Shown: positions 23,080-35,500 of the stretch, in pieces | Layout of the letters: every line of letters begins with the position of its first letter | Numbering within the stretch: the first letter of the stretch is position 1 | NCBI GenBank assembly: GCA_003971905.1 | Contig: RSEE01000012.1 | Span: 868,001 to 932,000, forward strand | DNA: 64,000 bases | Reading direction: 5' to 3' | Source: Moniliella sp. 'wahieum' | Taxonomy: Eukaryota > Basidiomycota > Moniliellomycetes > Moniliellales > Moniliellaceae | Made by a program: the position numbers and the translations under genes | The notes under the pieces: generated by a model | Databases searched by the model: none | What the model was told of the DNA's origin: nothing | What the model saw: the letters and a program-made list of their open reading frames with translations, nothing else

Positions 23080-24703
23080 TCACAGCGGTCCCGAACGCTG
23101 CGTGTCCGTCCAAACCGACGGATCCACCTCCAATTCACGCGTGTCCTCCTCCTCCTCCTCTTCCTCCGAGTCGAACGGATTGAGCACGATATCCGCGTCC
23201 ATCTCGTGAGGGAGCAGCGACGCGGGGGTCGAGGAACTCAAGGCGGGAGCAGCGCGGGTGCCTGTACGTGACCCGAGCGCACTCGACTCGAGCCCGAGCC
23301 CCGGCAACTCATCGTCCGACACATCCTCCACATCTAGTACCTTGATTGTGCGACGCCCGCTTGGGCGCACGGGACCGTCCGCCTCCTCGTCCGGCAGAGC
23401 AATTTGGCCCTCGGGACCAGGCGCGTCCTCGAGCGGCGGGGCGGTAGAGAACTTGCGAATGGCCACAGGCACCAGAGCGGCGACGATCATGCCGCCCAAG
23501 ATGAGGCGTTGTGGAGCGAGACGAGGTGGAACTCGTCTGGACTTGCCATCTCGTCCAACTTTTGGCCAATCGTCACATGGATAAACGACACGGCCGCAAT
23601 CCCCAGCGCGGTGGAAATCCAAAAGGTGGGCAGACTGATGCCCAAGTGTGGGGCGAGCACATTGATCACACTGTGGGGAGGAACGGGCGCCATGCGCACC
23701 ACGACCAAGTAACTGATCAGGTTCGATTCTTGGTTGATTCGCACTTTCCAGCTGTCAACACGCCGTTTCCAGTTGGGCAGCACACGCAGTAGTTCCCCCA
23801 TTGGCATGCTCAGTAGGTACGCCAGAGATGCACCCGTTGCGATGGTCTGACCAGGGCGGGGCGGGGTAGGGAAGGGTCAGGGAGAGAACGTCAGCAAAGG
23901 CCAAAAAAAGGTAAAAGACGAGGGTCGACCAGGCAGCCGAAAGCCAGGCACAGCCAAGCAAGCCAATCAGAAACGTACACAAACAACAAGGGGATACGCC
24001 ACTTTGGTGCCCCAGACCGCGCCGCAAATGATGGACATGTACATGCTTCCAGGCACAGCAAAGGTCTGGAGGAAAAAGTAGATGGCAAGCCAGGAGAGGA
24101 GCAGGCGCGCATTGTACCGGTCCTTGTACCGTTTGAGCAGCGTGTTGAGTGCCTTGAGTTGGTCAAACGAGCGAGGCAAGCGGAAATCTTCCTTGTCCTC
24201 CGGGTCCACCCGGGGCAAACTCCAGTACAGCGTCAGGCCAAGCACCACGACCGAGGCCGTGAAGATGAGAGCCACCTTGGTTGCGACCGAGACGAGCACA
24301 CGCCGACGCTCGGCCGCCGTGAGCGGCTTGTAGGCCGGGTCGAGAAGACGATCTGGGTCCGACGGCGGCGGGCCTTCGATCCAATGCCGTACATGCTGGC
24401 GCAGACGCGCCAGACGACCTTGCCGCCGGGGCGGCAGGGCCAAATGATCAGAGCGCTCGGTAAAGCCACGGTAGGTAACACCTGCCACACTCGCATCAGC
24501 CACGGCGGCCGCATCGGGCTCGGCCTCCGGCTCCCAGCCGGCGAGCTGGTGGGGGGCCGAGGTGCGCAGGGACGGGCGGCGGAGCGTGTGGAGACTGACG
24601 CGGCTGTATGCCGAGTCGGAGGGGGCATCGGAGTCGTCGGCGTCGGTGTCGGGGCGGCGCGCACGGGGCGCGAGGAAGGCGGCCGGGAGCGCGGGGGAGG
24701 CAT
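23080..24703 (-). CDS. TMEM41/VTT-domain (DedA superfamily) membrane protein
   Basis: Multi-pass membrane protein resembling the TMEM41/TVP38 families, some of which are lipid scramblases of the ER or Golgi. The proposed start at 24703 (MPPPRSRPPSSRP) leads into a Ser/Asp-rich cytosolic region; one frame change is needed before DTDADDSDAPSDSAYSRVS. A first membrane segment is VALIFTASVVVLGLTLYWSL. The VTT core follows: WLAIYFFLQTFAVPGSMYMS, IICGAVWGTKVAYPLV, then after an intron around 23850-23980 SLAYLLSMPMGELLRVLPNW, ISYLVVVRMAPVPPHSVINV and LAPHLGISLPTFWISTALGI. The C-terminus is acidic (a Glu-only run near 23160). A frame break lies near 23510. Family assignment is firm; choice between TMEM41-like and Tvp38 is not. 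Confidence 0.82.
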
Positions 24704-25128
24704 GGCAGCTGGTGGCGGCAGACGCACCTACATGGGTGCGGCGCGTGCTGAGGCGGCGCTGGGCGCGGCGGCTGAGGCTGAGCGCCCTGGGCTGCGCTGA
24801 GGCTCAGCGTCAGCTGAGTTGTATTCAGCCACCACTCAGTACTCAGACTCAGTACTCTCACTCGAATGGAGGAGCGCCTCCCACCGCTTGCTACCGGTCA
24901 CATGACCGGGCGGGTGCCCGGCCTGACGTAAGCAGCGTCGCATTGTGCATTATGCATTACGAAGAACGCAGGCCAGCAACCCTAGCCTCTCCTTCTTCTC
25001 CCCCCGACACTGGCGGGTGCGGGACGCAGGGCCTGCACGCTGGCGGCGGCGGGTGCTGCTATGCTGCTGCTACGCCGCTGCTCCGTGGCTGCCCGAGGCC
25101 GCTGCCCACCACCCGCGCCTTCTCCGCC
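24704..25128. promoter_or_regulatory. Divergent promoter with CTCAG/CTGAG cluster
   Basis: A 425-bp interval between the TMEM41-like gene and ATP7. A cluster of CTGAG/CTCAG motifs lies at 24794-24860, including two copies of CTCAGTACTC or near variants. It belongs to the dispersed family found also at 4.5, 15.8, 33.8, 35.4 and 52.5-52.8 kb. The motif could be a transcription-factor site here, or a repeat that landed in a promoter. Confidence 0.5.
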
Positions 25129-25740
25129 ATGCTGCCCACCGCCGCGTCGCCGTCGACTTTGCCAAGGTCTACTCCCAGCTCGCCCTCGGCCCCGAGACCG
25201 TGTCGGGCCTGGCCGCGTTCAAGAAGCGCGCCGACGACGCCAAGAAGCACCTTGTCTCCCTCCAGGCCGAGCCGACGACCGTCGACTTTGCCCACTACCG
25301 CAGCGTCCTCAAGGTGCGTCCTTCTCCCGTGCTCTCGACCCATCCGTGCGCACTGCTCGACGAATGTGGCCCCGTGTCTGACATGCAGTGGTCTGGCTTG
25401 TTTCCAGAACGCCAAGGTGGTGGATGAGCTGGAAGGCCTGGTGGCCAAGTTCCAGCCGGTGACGTACGACGTGTCGTCGCAGGTCAAGGCCATCGAGGCC
25501 TTTGAGGCCAAGGCAGTGGAGCAGGCCGAAGCGTCGGCAAAGAAGGTCGACAGCGAACTGGTCTCCCTCAAGGCCACGCTCGACAACATTGCCCAGGCCC
25601 GCCCGGCCGACCAGCTGACCACGACGGACGTGATCAATGCCAAGCCCGAAATCCAGGCCACCGTCGCCGAGATGGTCAAGAACGGCAAGTGGGGCGTCCC
25701 CGGGTACTACGAGAAGTTTGGCTCGCTTTCGGTCATTTAA
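25129..25740 (+). CDS. ATP7: Mitochondrial F1Fo ATP synthase subunit d
   Basis: Peripheral-stalk subunit d of mitochondrial ATP synthase. After the ATG at 25129, adding one G at about 25146 (GCGTCG for GCGGTCG) gives MLPTAAVAVDFAKVYSQLAL, then FKKRADDAKKHLVSLQAEPT and VDFAHYRSVLK. The intron is 25314-25407 (GTGCGT, 94 nt, phase 0). Exon 2 reads NAKVVDELEGLVAKFQPVTY and ends WGVPGYYEKFGSLSVI, the conserved fungal C-terminus. The protein is about 170 residues, as expected. An upstream start at 25061 in another frame is less likely. Confidence 0.9.
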   Translation: MLPTAASPSTLPRSTPSSPSAPRPCRAWPRSRSAPTTPRSTLSPSRPSRRPSTLPTTAASSRCVLLPCSRPIRAHCSTNVAPCLTCSGLACFQNAKVVDELEGLVAKFQPVTYDVSSQVKAIEAFEAKAVEQAEASAKKVDSELVSLKATLDNIAQARPADQLTTTDVINAKPEIQATVAEMVKNGKWGVPGYYEKFGSLSVI

Positions 25741-26375
25741 GCTGCCCACCTACTGCTGTGGCTACCCAGTCAAATTATCGATTGCCCCCTCCCACTTTGT
25801 CCATGCGGCTGCGGCGGGAAGTGGTGGCAGAGCGAAAGAGACATACAGCAGAACCAAACGGACAGGCACTAGGATACTAGGATGAGGTGCGGAATAGGAA
25901 AGGGCGATCAGGTCGGTGGACGCGGCTCGGACGGAAGCTAGGTGGTATAAGCATTCGGCAGGTCGAGCTGACTGTGCCTGGCGTAGAGTGCGGACTATGT
26001 ACGCACAACACAGAGCTTGCGTGGTTGTGAGCTTAGGTAGTGGTGGGCAGCACAGGTCGCTCAGACTGAGCGAGCAGGTAGGTAGGTAGGTGATGCGGTG
26101 ACGTCCGCTCCCTACCGGGTTAGCGAGTCCAGTTTGCTCAAGCCCTAACTAATTTTTGACGCTGGTGGTCCAGCCCAGGCAATTGGCAAGTGACGCCTAC
26201 CTCTTGCACTGTGCACGAGGAGCGCCCGTCTACCCCAAGTCGGCTACAAACACTACGAGAAAGGGAGCTGGATAACAAGGATACCAATGCGGTTAATGAG
26301 GGGGTGGAGGGGGAAAGGGATACAAGTCGAGAAAACTTTTTTTTTCGAGTACAGAGCAACAAGCCGTCGGGAAGA
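25741..26375. other. Convergent spacer with GGTA microsatellite
   Basis: A 635-bp tail-to-tail spacer between ATP7 and RPA190. A short (GGTA)x4 microsatellite lies at about 26076-26092. No coding region recognised. Confidence 0.5.
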
Positions 26376-29300
26376 TTAGGCTGCCGTTGGCATGGGCATT
26401 TGAACCACCGAGGCGCCCGTGCCCGACGCGACGGGCGGCCGAGCACAATCTTGCCCGAGGGGGTCGAGAGGGTGTCGGCATCGCCATAGAGCACAGCGTC
26501 GCCGAGGAAGCCCATTGTCGTCTCGTACGAAGCCTTTTGGAACGGCGAGGAGGACGTAGCCAGACCCATCCGGTTGAAAGGACGGAAGCCGCCATGAGCG
26601 GTTTGGTAGTCCGCAATCAGATACAAGTGACGCATCGACACGCCAATCCCGTACGTCTTGAAGATCCCGCCCATCTCGGCGACGATCGCCTGGCGCGCCG
26701 CCTCCACACCATAGTTGTGCAGCAGCGCGCCAATGTCGTTGGTCGTGATCAGGTCCATGTCCACCTTGCCAAAGCCAAACTCCCAGATGCCGGGGAAGTT
26801 GATGCCTTCGGCCGTGATGGAGGCCTTCTTGTCCCCCGGCTTGGCCTGAGGCGGCAACATGCGGCTGATGCCCTCAATCTCGCGAATCACCGCTTTGCGG
26901 CACGCCGACTCGACCAAGTTGATCAGCAGCAGCTTCTCGTCCCGCGGCAGCGACACCTCAAACTCGGCCCAGAGCCCCTTCTTGGTGTCAAACGAGAAGC
27001 CCGAGAGGTACTTGGATTGTTCTTGGATGTACGTGACCAAGTCGGCAGCCGAATTGGCCAGTGTGTCATCCTCGTCGTCCGAGTCCTCCTCTGCCGCAGC
27101 GCCCGTCTCGGCCTCGGCATCCGAGTCGCCCGACTCGGATTCCTCCCCTTCGCTCGCCTCATCGTCCATGTAAGACGATTGGCCTTTGCGACGCGACGAA
27201 CGCTTCGCATCGTCCGCATCGCCATCTTCATCCCCACCGTCTTCCTCCTCCTCTTCCTCGCTGTCCTCACCCCGCGCAGCTGCCTTCTTGCCCTTACGAC
27301 GGCCCTTGGCCGCCGCGCCCCGCCGACCCGATGGTTCTTCGTCTTCCTCCTCACCATCATCGTCCACGTGGTCACGGAAGCGGGCACCTTGGCCAATCGT
27401 TTTGAGCGCCAAGTTACGGTCGCGACGGATCTTGTCCAAGGCGCGCGTCACTTCATTGTCAAACACGGGCGCAAACTGGACCTTGAGACAGTGGAGGATC
27501 TGCTGCGTGGTGGTCGAGTACTCATCCGCCGTCTCTTCAGGTGGGTAAAAGTCGAGATGGACGGTAACGTCTTGGCGCGCTGCCAACCCGTCTCGGCCGA
27601 TTTGGGAGTAATGCGCTCCGTGACGATGGCCTCATCCACCACCTGGGACAAAAGCAGACGCGAACCGTCCTTGCACAGCTGCTTGACGTGCTCCTTGGGG
27701 TACCCTTCCAGCAGCGGCAGGTGCATAATGGGCGTTTGGATGTGCTGCGAGGCCGTCATGACAATCTCACGCAGACGCGGGATACCAAGCGTGACGTTGG
27801 CGGCACCGTGCCCGGCAAAGTGGAAGGTGTTGAGCGTCATTTGCGTTGACGGTTCACCAACCCCCTGGGCAGCCAGCAGTCCCACCGCTTCGCCCGCATC
27901 CACCAACGCTTGCCGATATAGCATCGAGTTGATCACCTTGAACGCTTCGACGGTCGTCTTGGCCTGCGCCAAGCGCATTTTTTCTTCCGGAATCGGCTTG
28001 CCCGCCTTGGCCAACTTTCTGCGCTCTTTCTTGCCCAAGCTCAGCAGCTGGTCTGGGTTGGTCGACGCGAACTCGGCGACCTTGGTCGCAAAGGATTCCG
28101 ACATGGAGCCCAGGTTGCGCGAGGGAGAGAAGACGTTCATGACGGGCAGGTGCTTTCAGGGTGCTTGAGCGCCTTCTTCATGTACGCCGCAGCCTCTTCG
28201 TCCTGTACCACGCCCTTGTCAATGAGCTCGGCCAACTCGTCAAAGTGGTAGCGCTGCTTGAAGCTCTCGAGGTTGCGCGCGGTAAAGTCAAACTGCTCCA
28301 AGTACTTGGACTTGGTCACGTCCAGCCCATCTTCACCATAGAAGAACTGCAGCACCGTACCATCGTGGTTGCGCACCGTGTGGTCGTAGGCAACGTGCAC
28401 GCCTTCCAAGTGCTTGATCAAGCAACGCTGCAAGTACCCTGAACGCGACGTCTTGACCGCCGTGTCAATCAACCCTTCACGACCGGCCATGCAGTGGAAG
28501 TAGTACTCTTGCGGCTTGATGCCCGTCAAGAAACGCCCGGCCACATAGCCACCTGCAATGGGCGCCGTCTCAAACGGACGGAAGCAGGGCAACGTCTTGC
28601 CACTCACCATTACCGGCACACGCCGGCCCTCGAGCGCTTGTTGGCCCAGCATACACGAGATCGAAGACACATTGACCGGGGAACCCTTGGCGCCCGACAC
28701 GGTCATCATCTGCATGTGGTTGTGGGGGAACTTGCGGTAGAGACCGTCGGGAATGGTCGCCTTGATTACCGAACTGGTAATGTCGTTCGCGGCCGACATG
28801 GCTTCCGAATCCAGTGCCGCTTGCTTGTTGTCGTCCCGCAGCACCTCTTCCAACCGGAGCAGCAAGTTCTGCTTGGTGTTGGGATCGTTCGGGTCTTCTT
28901 CCGTCAAGCCCACCGTCTTGAGTGCCGCCTCCAGACCGACATCCGTCTTCTCGGCCAGAATGCGACGACGGTCCGCGTCGCCCTGGGGGCTGAGGCACAG
29001 GTCGTCCATCCGGCACGTGAACGCACGGTGTTGGAGGAACTTGGAGAAGAGACGACAGGATCGAGAGCAATTTCCCGGCAATCTCCGACCCGTACACCTC
29101 GTACACCGCGTGCACCAACCCGTACGACGTGGCACCAAATTGCGACTTGTCCAGCACGCCCGACACCAGCTCGCCATCCGACACAATCACTTGCTCCTCC
29201 AACGCATGATCCTTGCCCCAGAACTTGGCGCCCACCTTGGCCTTGGAGTGGAGGTTGAGCCCCTGGTAAGGGGCAGGCTTGCGAATGTTGAGCAGGACGG

Positions 29301-31856
29301 TGGAAATGATTTGCTTGCCCGTCCAGCGCGGCTGCGGCTTGAGGATCGCAGGCGGCATGGTCAGCACGCGTCCGCCGCCCGAGTAGCCATTCTCCGGACG
29401 CAGTGCGCCGTACAGGAGCTGTTGGTACTCGCCCCGGGTAAAGAGCGAGTCTTTGCAGGTCACCACGTTCCCGCCACCACGTGGTCCTGGATCAGACCAC
29501 GCAGCGGGTTGCCCGACGTGGGCACCAAGTACTGGTTGTCCGTGTTGGCAATGTTGTAGCATTCTGCCCGCGCCGCCTCGCTCTGGGGAAAGTGCATGTT
29601 CATCTCGTCGCCGTCAAAGTCGGCATTGTACGAGTTGCAGTTGGCGTAGTGCATCCGGATCGTCCGCTCTCCATGCAGCACCCGGGCCTTGTGGGCCATC
29701 ATCGAGGGCTTGTGCAACGTCGGCTGTCGGTTCATCACCACAATGTCGCCGTCCTGCAGGTGGCGCATCACCACCTTGTTCGCCACATTGGTCCGGGTCG
29801 CTTGGTACTGGTTGCTGTACCCGCCCGTGTAGGTGCGCGACAAGTCTTGTTGTGGGGTGAGCAGTTGGCGAGCAAGCGCCGTACGATCTTCCTTGCTCAA
29901 CTTGGTCACCCGTCTCGCTTCCGTCCTCCATGCGAATCGAGACAGCGCCGGGTGGACGTGAGGGCCATTGATGACGAGCTGCGCAAGGTGGTCCACATTG
30001 TGCGGCGTGACACGTTCGGGGTAGGTAAGTTTCTTGGCAAACACGGGCGGCACACCAATCTCGTTCGTCTCAATGTTCACGTCGGGCGAGATGACGGAGC
30101 GAGCGGCAAAGTTGACACGCTTGCCCATCATGTTCTTGCGGAAGAGACCTTCCTTCTTTTCCATCAGTTGCTTGACACCCGTCGGCACCGCCCGGCCCGT
30201 GCTCGCCGCCGGGTTCTTGGTCGAGTCCATAAACGAGTTGACATCCACTTGCAATTGAATCATTGCCCCCAGCAGCGACTCGTACGTCTGCAGCCGCATC
30301 TTGGCATGCGCCTTCTCGGCTGCGATGCGCTCCCCTCCGACAGACTTGGGTCGAGGGGCGCATGCATAGCGGACCGCTGCAATGCATCGTTCAACTCGGT
30401 CACCTTGGCGCCACGCTTGATGACCTTGGTCAAGCTTTCGTTCTGTGCATTCTCAAACACCTTGCCGTTCATCATCGACGGCGGACGGAAGCGGGTAGGC
30501 GGCACAGCAAGCACATCGACAAAAAACACATCCGGGTTCGCACCATGCCGCGTGGCACTGACCGACGACTCGGGCACGTTCATCATGGATGAATCCGTCT
30601 TGCCCAGCCGACCAAACAGAAGCGTGCAAAGCTCCGCCTCATTCGCAAACAGCAACCGCAAATTGGCCCGGCACTCGTCCGGGGGCATCACACGCGTAGA
30701 CCGACCAGTACTGCCAGTGGCCTTACCGCTCGAGGCTGCAACCACGTTGGCTTCCGCGTCCGAGTCATCCTCCTCGTCGACATCCATTGCGTCATTGTCG
30801 GCATCGCCAGCGGCCGCGCGCTGCTTTTTCAGCTGACGGTTGGCCACCGCACGGAAGACATCAGGACGAGCCATGCCCAGCTTGTAGTTGCTTTGCACCT
30901 CGCGCTCGGCCAGCTGCAACTCTACAATCTTCACCGCACCGTCCTTGCGGAGCGCGGGGGAAACCCTAAGCAGATCACACGTGTTAGCGACTCACCCTGT
31001 AGAACGAGAGGGGGGCGAGCGAGGCAGCAAAAGAAGGAAAGACAACGTACGCAGAGCAGTGCGGGCAGCGCTTACGCTTCGAAATCTCTGCCAGGAACTG
31101 CGAATGAGCGACTTGCGCAGGTCAAACGTCGCGTTGTCCTGCGCCTGTTCGCGGGAGGAAGAGTGGATTTTGAGGTGGGCATTGATCGTGGCCGTAACCT
31201 CCTTCTCCAGACGGGCAATGAATTCGGCAATCGTCTCGCGGTCCTGATCCTTGTTCTCCAGTTGGATCGCGCCTGCGTCGCCGTCGTCCTGGGTCAGCGC
31301 ATTGGCGTCCTTGTCCTTGCGGGAGCGCAGGTCGTTGGCGTCGGCCAAGAGCTCGGCGGCGGAAATGCCATGGGGATGCTGACTCATCAGCGCATCCGCC
31401 GCCTGCACCAGCCCGTACTCCAGCAGCCGCAGCGCGCCGGCAAACTTGGCCAGCTCGTCCGGCACGCGGAAACGGTGGCAGTACAAGCACGTGCCACGCA
31501 GCATCTTGTGCATGTGCGTCATGAAGAGCGGGTGGAAGACGGGGGCGGGGAGGCTGATGTGGCCAAAGTGCCCGGGGCACTCAAAGGACGAGAGGTAGCA
31601 TGTCTTGCAGCTGGCGGGGACGGGGTCAGCAGCGGGGGGGCAGGGGGCAGGGGCAGGGGGAGGGGGCGTACATGGATGCCTTGTCGAGCGGGCCAAAGAC
31701 GGGGTCGTAGAGGCCGCCGTCGGTGGGCAGGTTGGCGCTGTCAAAGAGGATGGGGTTGGTGACGGGCTTGACGGAGATGGCGCGGATCTCGTCGGCGGAG
31801 AGGAAGGAGAAGGATGCGGCGGTGATGCGGCCAGAAATGGGCACACTGGGATCCAT
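26376..31856 (-). CDS. RPA190: RNA polymerase I largest subunit (A190)
   Basis: Catalytic subunit of Pol I, transcribing rDNA in the nucleolus. Starts at 31856 with [20 protein letters not shown], then [20 protein letters not shown]. Intron 1 is 31611-31671 (GTACGC), intron 2 is 30966-31050 (GTACGT). The N-terminal zinc region reads [20 protein letters not shown] and [20 protein letters not shown]. The catalytic magnesium loop is intact: [20 protein letters not shown]. Further landmarks: [80 protein letters not shown], an acidic insert (27100-27350) and [17 protein letters not shown]-like C-terminus. Frame losses at about 31097, 30340, 29476, 29055, 28150, 27583 and 26435 are all single-unit repeat contractions; the repaired end is [13 protein letters not shown], stopping at 26376. 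Confidence 0.95.
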
Positions 31857-32214
31857 CGTGCGCACGCCTGGCCGGCAGAAGAAGAAGCAGTGGTGGTGGT
31901 CGGACACAGCCAGCGGCCTGCGCTGCTGCCCGAAAAAAATTAGGCCCGCCGCCGTTGCACCGATCCCGCGGCGCCGTCGCCCGAACCCGTCTGGTTCCGC
32001 GCCTGGCCATTCCGCTCGGGGTGGGTATTGAACAGATCGCCGCCGGTCGTTTTGCACGTTTCACTCTGCGGCCCAGTTCACCCAGCCCCTTGCGATTACA
32101 TCAGCAGCCCAGCCCACTAGCCCGTTGCCAGGCCTGCCGCCCGCCCCCTCGCCTCTGAACGAACGCTGGCCGCGCCCGAGCCCCCCTCCCACCACCGCCC
32201 GCGCTTTCTCTCCC
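31857..32214. promoter_or_regulatory. Divergent promoter RPA190/VMA9
   Basis: A 358-bp interval between the RPA190 and VMA9 start codons; must contain both promoters. GC-rich, no obvious TATA box, no other gene. Confidence 0.5.
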
Positions 32215-32509
32215 ATGTCTGGCTGGGTTCCCATCTGGGTCGGCATCTTGCCTGCGGCGCTGGCGCAGGCTCCTGGGCCTTGACCAGCAAGAAAGGCCCC
32301 AACCAGACCCTCATCCGCACCTCCATCCTCCTCGCCCTCACCTGCTGCTACCTCATGTGGGCCATCGTCTACATGGCCCAGTTGCACCCCATCATCAGTG
32401 CGTGCCCGTCTCGCCTCTCTCACGTCGTTCCGTCCCCTCACTGACTTGTCTGTCTGCCTACCCTGCCCACGTAGGGCCCAAACGCGCCGACCTGCGCTTC
32501 GAGGACTAA
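32215..32509 (+). CDS. VMA9: V-ATPase Vo subunit e
   Basis: Small two-helix membrane subunit of the vacuolar proton pump. It reads MSGWVPIWVGIL from the ATG at 32215. One G is missing at about 32250 (TTGCC for TTGGCC). Repaired, the frame gives a first membrane helix ending AGSWALTSKKGPNQTLIR, then the second helix SILLALTCCYLMWAIVYMAQ and LHPII. An intron at 32398-32474 (GTGCGT, 77 nt) is followed by the conserved tail RPKRADLRFED and TAA at 32507-32509. The MWAI...QLHP...P-R-DLR pattern is diagnostic. About 72 residues, normal for the family. The gene is easily missed because no single frame is long. Confidence 0.9.
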
Positions 32510-33453
32510 ATGGGGCTGGCCCAAGCTCAGTGGCTGCCCCTCCCCCCCTCACCCATGGCCAGCACGCCTCCCCGCACCTCCTCCCCTTTTCCCACATTCT
32601 CCTCCTTTTTTTCTTCATCGCCTTCCTCCCCCTCCATGTATCCCGCTGTTTCTTCTCTGGTCGTCATTTCGTTGACGCTGGGATGCGTACTTGCTCTTGC
32701 CATCGAGACGTACCTAGTGTCATGGAGCGGTCTTTGTCGTCGATGGCGAGAAGCGACTCTACCTAGCGCCGATGGCACTGGTCGCTCTCTCTGCTTCGTT
32801 TGATCTTTCTCCCCCGTCTCGGGCCTTAGACGGTGGCGGTTGCTGTGCTGACCCACACGCGACTGGCATGAATGACCGATGACCGGGAAGTTGGACCCGC
32901 CTGCGTGACCCAGCAGCCAACGACCGACGTACCGTAGGCCTCTGGCTGTGGGGGGTCGTAGTCATCGCCAACTGGAAGAAGTTTTGCGAGGACAGGTGGG
33001 GGAGTGGACTACGAAACGATGAAACTGGTAGGGAATCGCGATGAAATTCCATGAAACAAGCGATTTGGGAAACAACAGGACAAGAAACCACGACAACCCC
33101 AAGCCCACGACGCAAGTAAGTTGAGAGGTTGAGATCCAATGAGGGTTTCCACCAGGTTGGGGACGGAGAACGCGCGGCGGAGGGTGTTCCCGCTCAAAAA
33201 ATGGGCCGTTCGCGACGCCAAATGCAGGAGGCTGAGGCCGGTAGGCGGAACAAAAGACAGCTGTTCTAGCATTGCACGATAGAGGCCAGCGAGAGGGCCT
33301 TGCGCAACGAAAGGCCGCCCGCCGGAGCCACAACAAGGACGCAGGCAATGAGAAAAGAAGAGGACGAGCAGGGGGCGTTCGAAACACGAAGGGCCATCGA
33401 GCAGAATTGCAAGTTCAATTGCTAGGTTCCGCCGAGGCGCGGAAGGCCTCAAG

Positions 33454-33482
33454 GTTCAAACGTTCAACGTTCAGATGTTCAG
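33454..33482. repeat. GTTCAAC-type array
   Basis: GTTCAAAC (33454), GTTCAAC (33462), GTTCAGAT (33469) and GTTCAG (33477): four degenerate 7-8 bp units of the same type as 6604-6624. Confidence 0.6.
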
Positions 33483-33815
33483 CCTCCAAGAGCATTCATT
33501 TTCTCCGGCTGGGAAGGGGAAACAAGGTGATGACGTCATGCACTCTGACACGGCATATGACTGACGTGTGGCATGGGACGGGTGATTTGGGCATGGCATG
33601 TGGCATGTGACAGCGGGCATCCCCAGTGTGACAGGGCGGTGATATGAGGACCTGTGACGATGTGACCTGGCCTGTGACGCGGAGAGTGGCCCCAAGCGGT
33701 ATTCCGTTCCGGCCTCGACTGGGTGTTTGCACTTGGAATTGAAATCTGAAATGGGAAGAAGGGATATTGGATGGTCGCAGCCAAGATTTCAGTGGTCAAA
33801 TTTCAAATGCCAGGG

Positions 33816-33922
33816 TGCTGAGGCGCAGCAGTGGCGCAGAACGCTGCGCTGAGGCGCTGCGGCTGCGGCCTGCCGGGGGTTCAGGCTCAGGCTGAGCTCA
33901 GCGCGCTGAAAGCTCAGGCGCA
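33816..33922. repeat. CTGAG/GCGCTGAGG-rich cluster
   Basis: Repeated GCTGAGG, GCGCAG, GGCTCAGG and GCTCAG over about 105 bp, a GC-richer member of the dispersed CTCAG/CTGAG family. Confidence 0.6.
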
Positions 33923-35356
33923 CAGGAAAAAAGCAGCCAGCCAGCCAACCCCCAAGCAGCAGTTTGAAAATCGCATGGTCCGTGCGCGCCGTGGCCGTCG
34001 GCGCACTTTGGCGTCTGGGGCTCCATATTCAAACCCACCCAGGCGTGGGGGTGGAACAGACACCTGCACAGACCGCCGCCTCGGGGTGCTTGGCTGCCCT
34101 CGATGCCATGGCCAGCTGCATGGCAGGCGTGAGGTACGGGTGGGGTGTGTTGGATGTTGTGAGATCTGGGATGGGGAGGCGCTCTGCTCGGCGTGGCCGC
34201 GGTGAGGCCGGTGACCGTTGCAAAAAAGCTCGCATGGTGCATGGGTACGCGCAGGCTAGTGAGACGCGGCGGAGCTCAGCTGGGGTGTCTTGAAACCTTG
34301 GTCGTCGCTGCGCTCGTGCCCACCGATTCCTGGCAAGACAGAGTGGCTCCATCCCAGCACGCCAGAAACGTAAACGTTAAACACCCCGGCGGCCCGAGAG
34401 AGACGGAGGACGAACCGGTACCCCATCGCAAGCAAGCATGCCTCCTACGCTACGTGGGCCCATCACATCGATCGCTTTGTCGTGTGCTTTTGTATTGCAC
34501 CAGCCCTAGGGCCAGCCCTGGCCCCCGACGCATGGCATGACCGCCGTGCAGTAATGCAGAGGCAGTTGAGTTGGAATTGGTATGTGTCGAGGAGAACAAA
34601 GTGGCAGCGAAAGGCGGACACCAGAGATGCGCAGAGAAGAAAGCGCAAGCGCAGCACACACCCTCTCGTCTAGCCCAGCCCCATGGCGGCCACAGGCTAT
34701 CCGAGCGACGGCGCCGTTCAAAGAAGACGTCGTGAATACGGCCAAACAGGTCCCTCGTGCATCTTGTGCAGTCTCATTCTATATCCAGGACCGTGCAATC
34801 TGACGTCTGTTTTCCCAAGGTGGGTTAGGCGACGCGGCCTCCTCGTTTCGGAAGAGAGGCGGTCCTCATCCAGGCTGTGGATCTGATGAAGGACAGAGAG
34901 CTGAAGGAGATGCCAATTGGGATGAATGGTGTCTGCCGCTAGTGGCCTCAGTTCCTCAGTTTTCGCCTGATTCAGCCGGTAAATGCATGTTCTCATTCGT
35001 TCTCTCGGCGTACTGTGAGCGCTGAGCGGGGGCGCCCGGGCATCAGGTCAACGTAACCCACAGGGGACATTGAACCATCGTTCTCTTGCGTTCCACGCCC
35101 CAGCAAAACTAACAGGTGTGCCTTGGCGGCGAGGCACAGACATTCGACCTGTCTTGCCTGGAGAGAGGAGTAACTAGTAACTAGTAAGACTGGCGTCGTC
35201 AACGTTCACGATCGACCACAGACAACTAGGCACACATCTTGCCTCCGCGCGGTGCGTCGTCTGCTGCCTTGCTGCTCCCTAGTCACTCCCTTCCCCCCAA
35301 TCCCCAATTCGGTGGGTGACCTGGACAAGCTAGTCACTAGCTGTCACCCAGGTGCC

Positions 35357-35500
35357 CAGCCAGCGCCAGCCAGTGCCAGCCAGTGCGCCTGAGCCCTCAC
35401 TGAGGCCTGACCTGACCGGCCTGACCGGCCTGACCAGCCAGCCCAGCCCAGCTGGATCTGTTTTGCGAGTCTCAGCGGCGAGTCTCAGATCTCACCGCTC
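35357..35500. repeat. CCAG/CTGACCGG/CTCAG-rich cluster
   Basis: Short repeats AGCCAGTGCC, then GGCCTGACC units at 35411-35438, then CTCAG copies ending in CAGATCTCA at 35486-35494. It lies about 190 bp upstream of the hexokinase start, so it may overlap the promoter. Confidence 0.6.

Noticed and set aside
26387-28168. Plus-strand 593-codon open frame inside RPA190
   Set aside because: It lies antisense to conserved RPA190 coding sequence and shows no motif; GC-rich codon usage leaves the opposite strand open.
29481-30836. Plus-strand 451-codon open frame inside RPA190
   Set aside because: Antisense shadow of the Pol I catalytic region, which contains [10 protein letters not shown] on the other strand.
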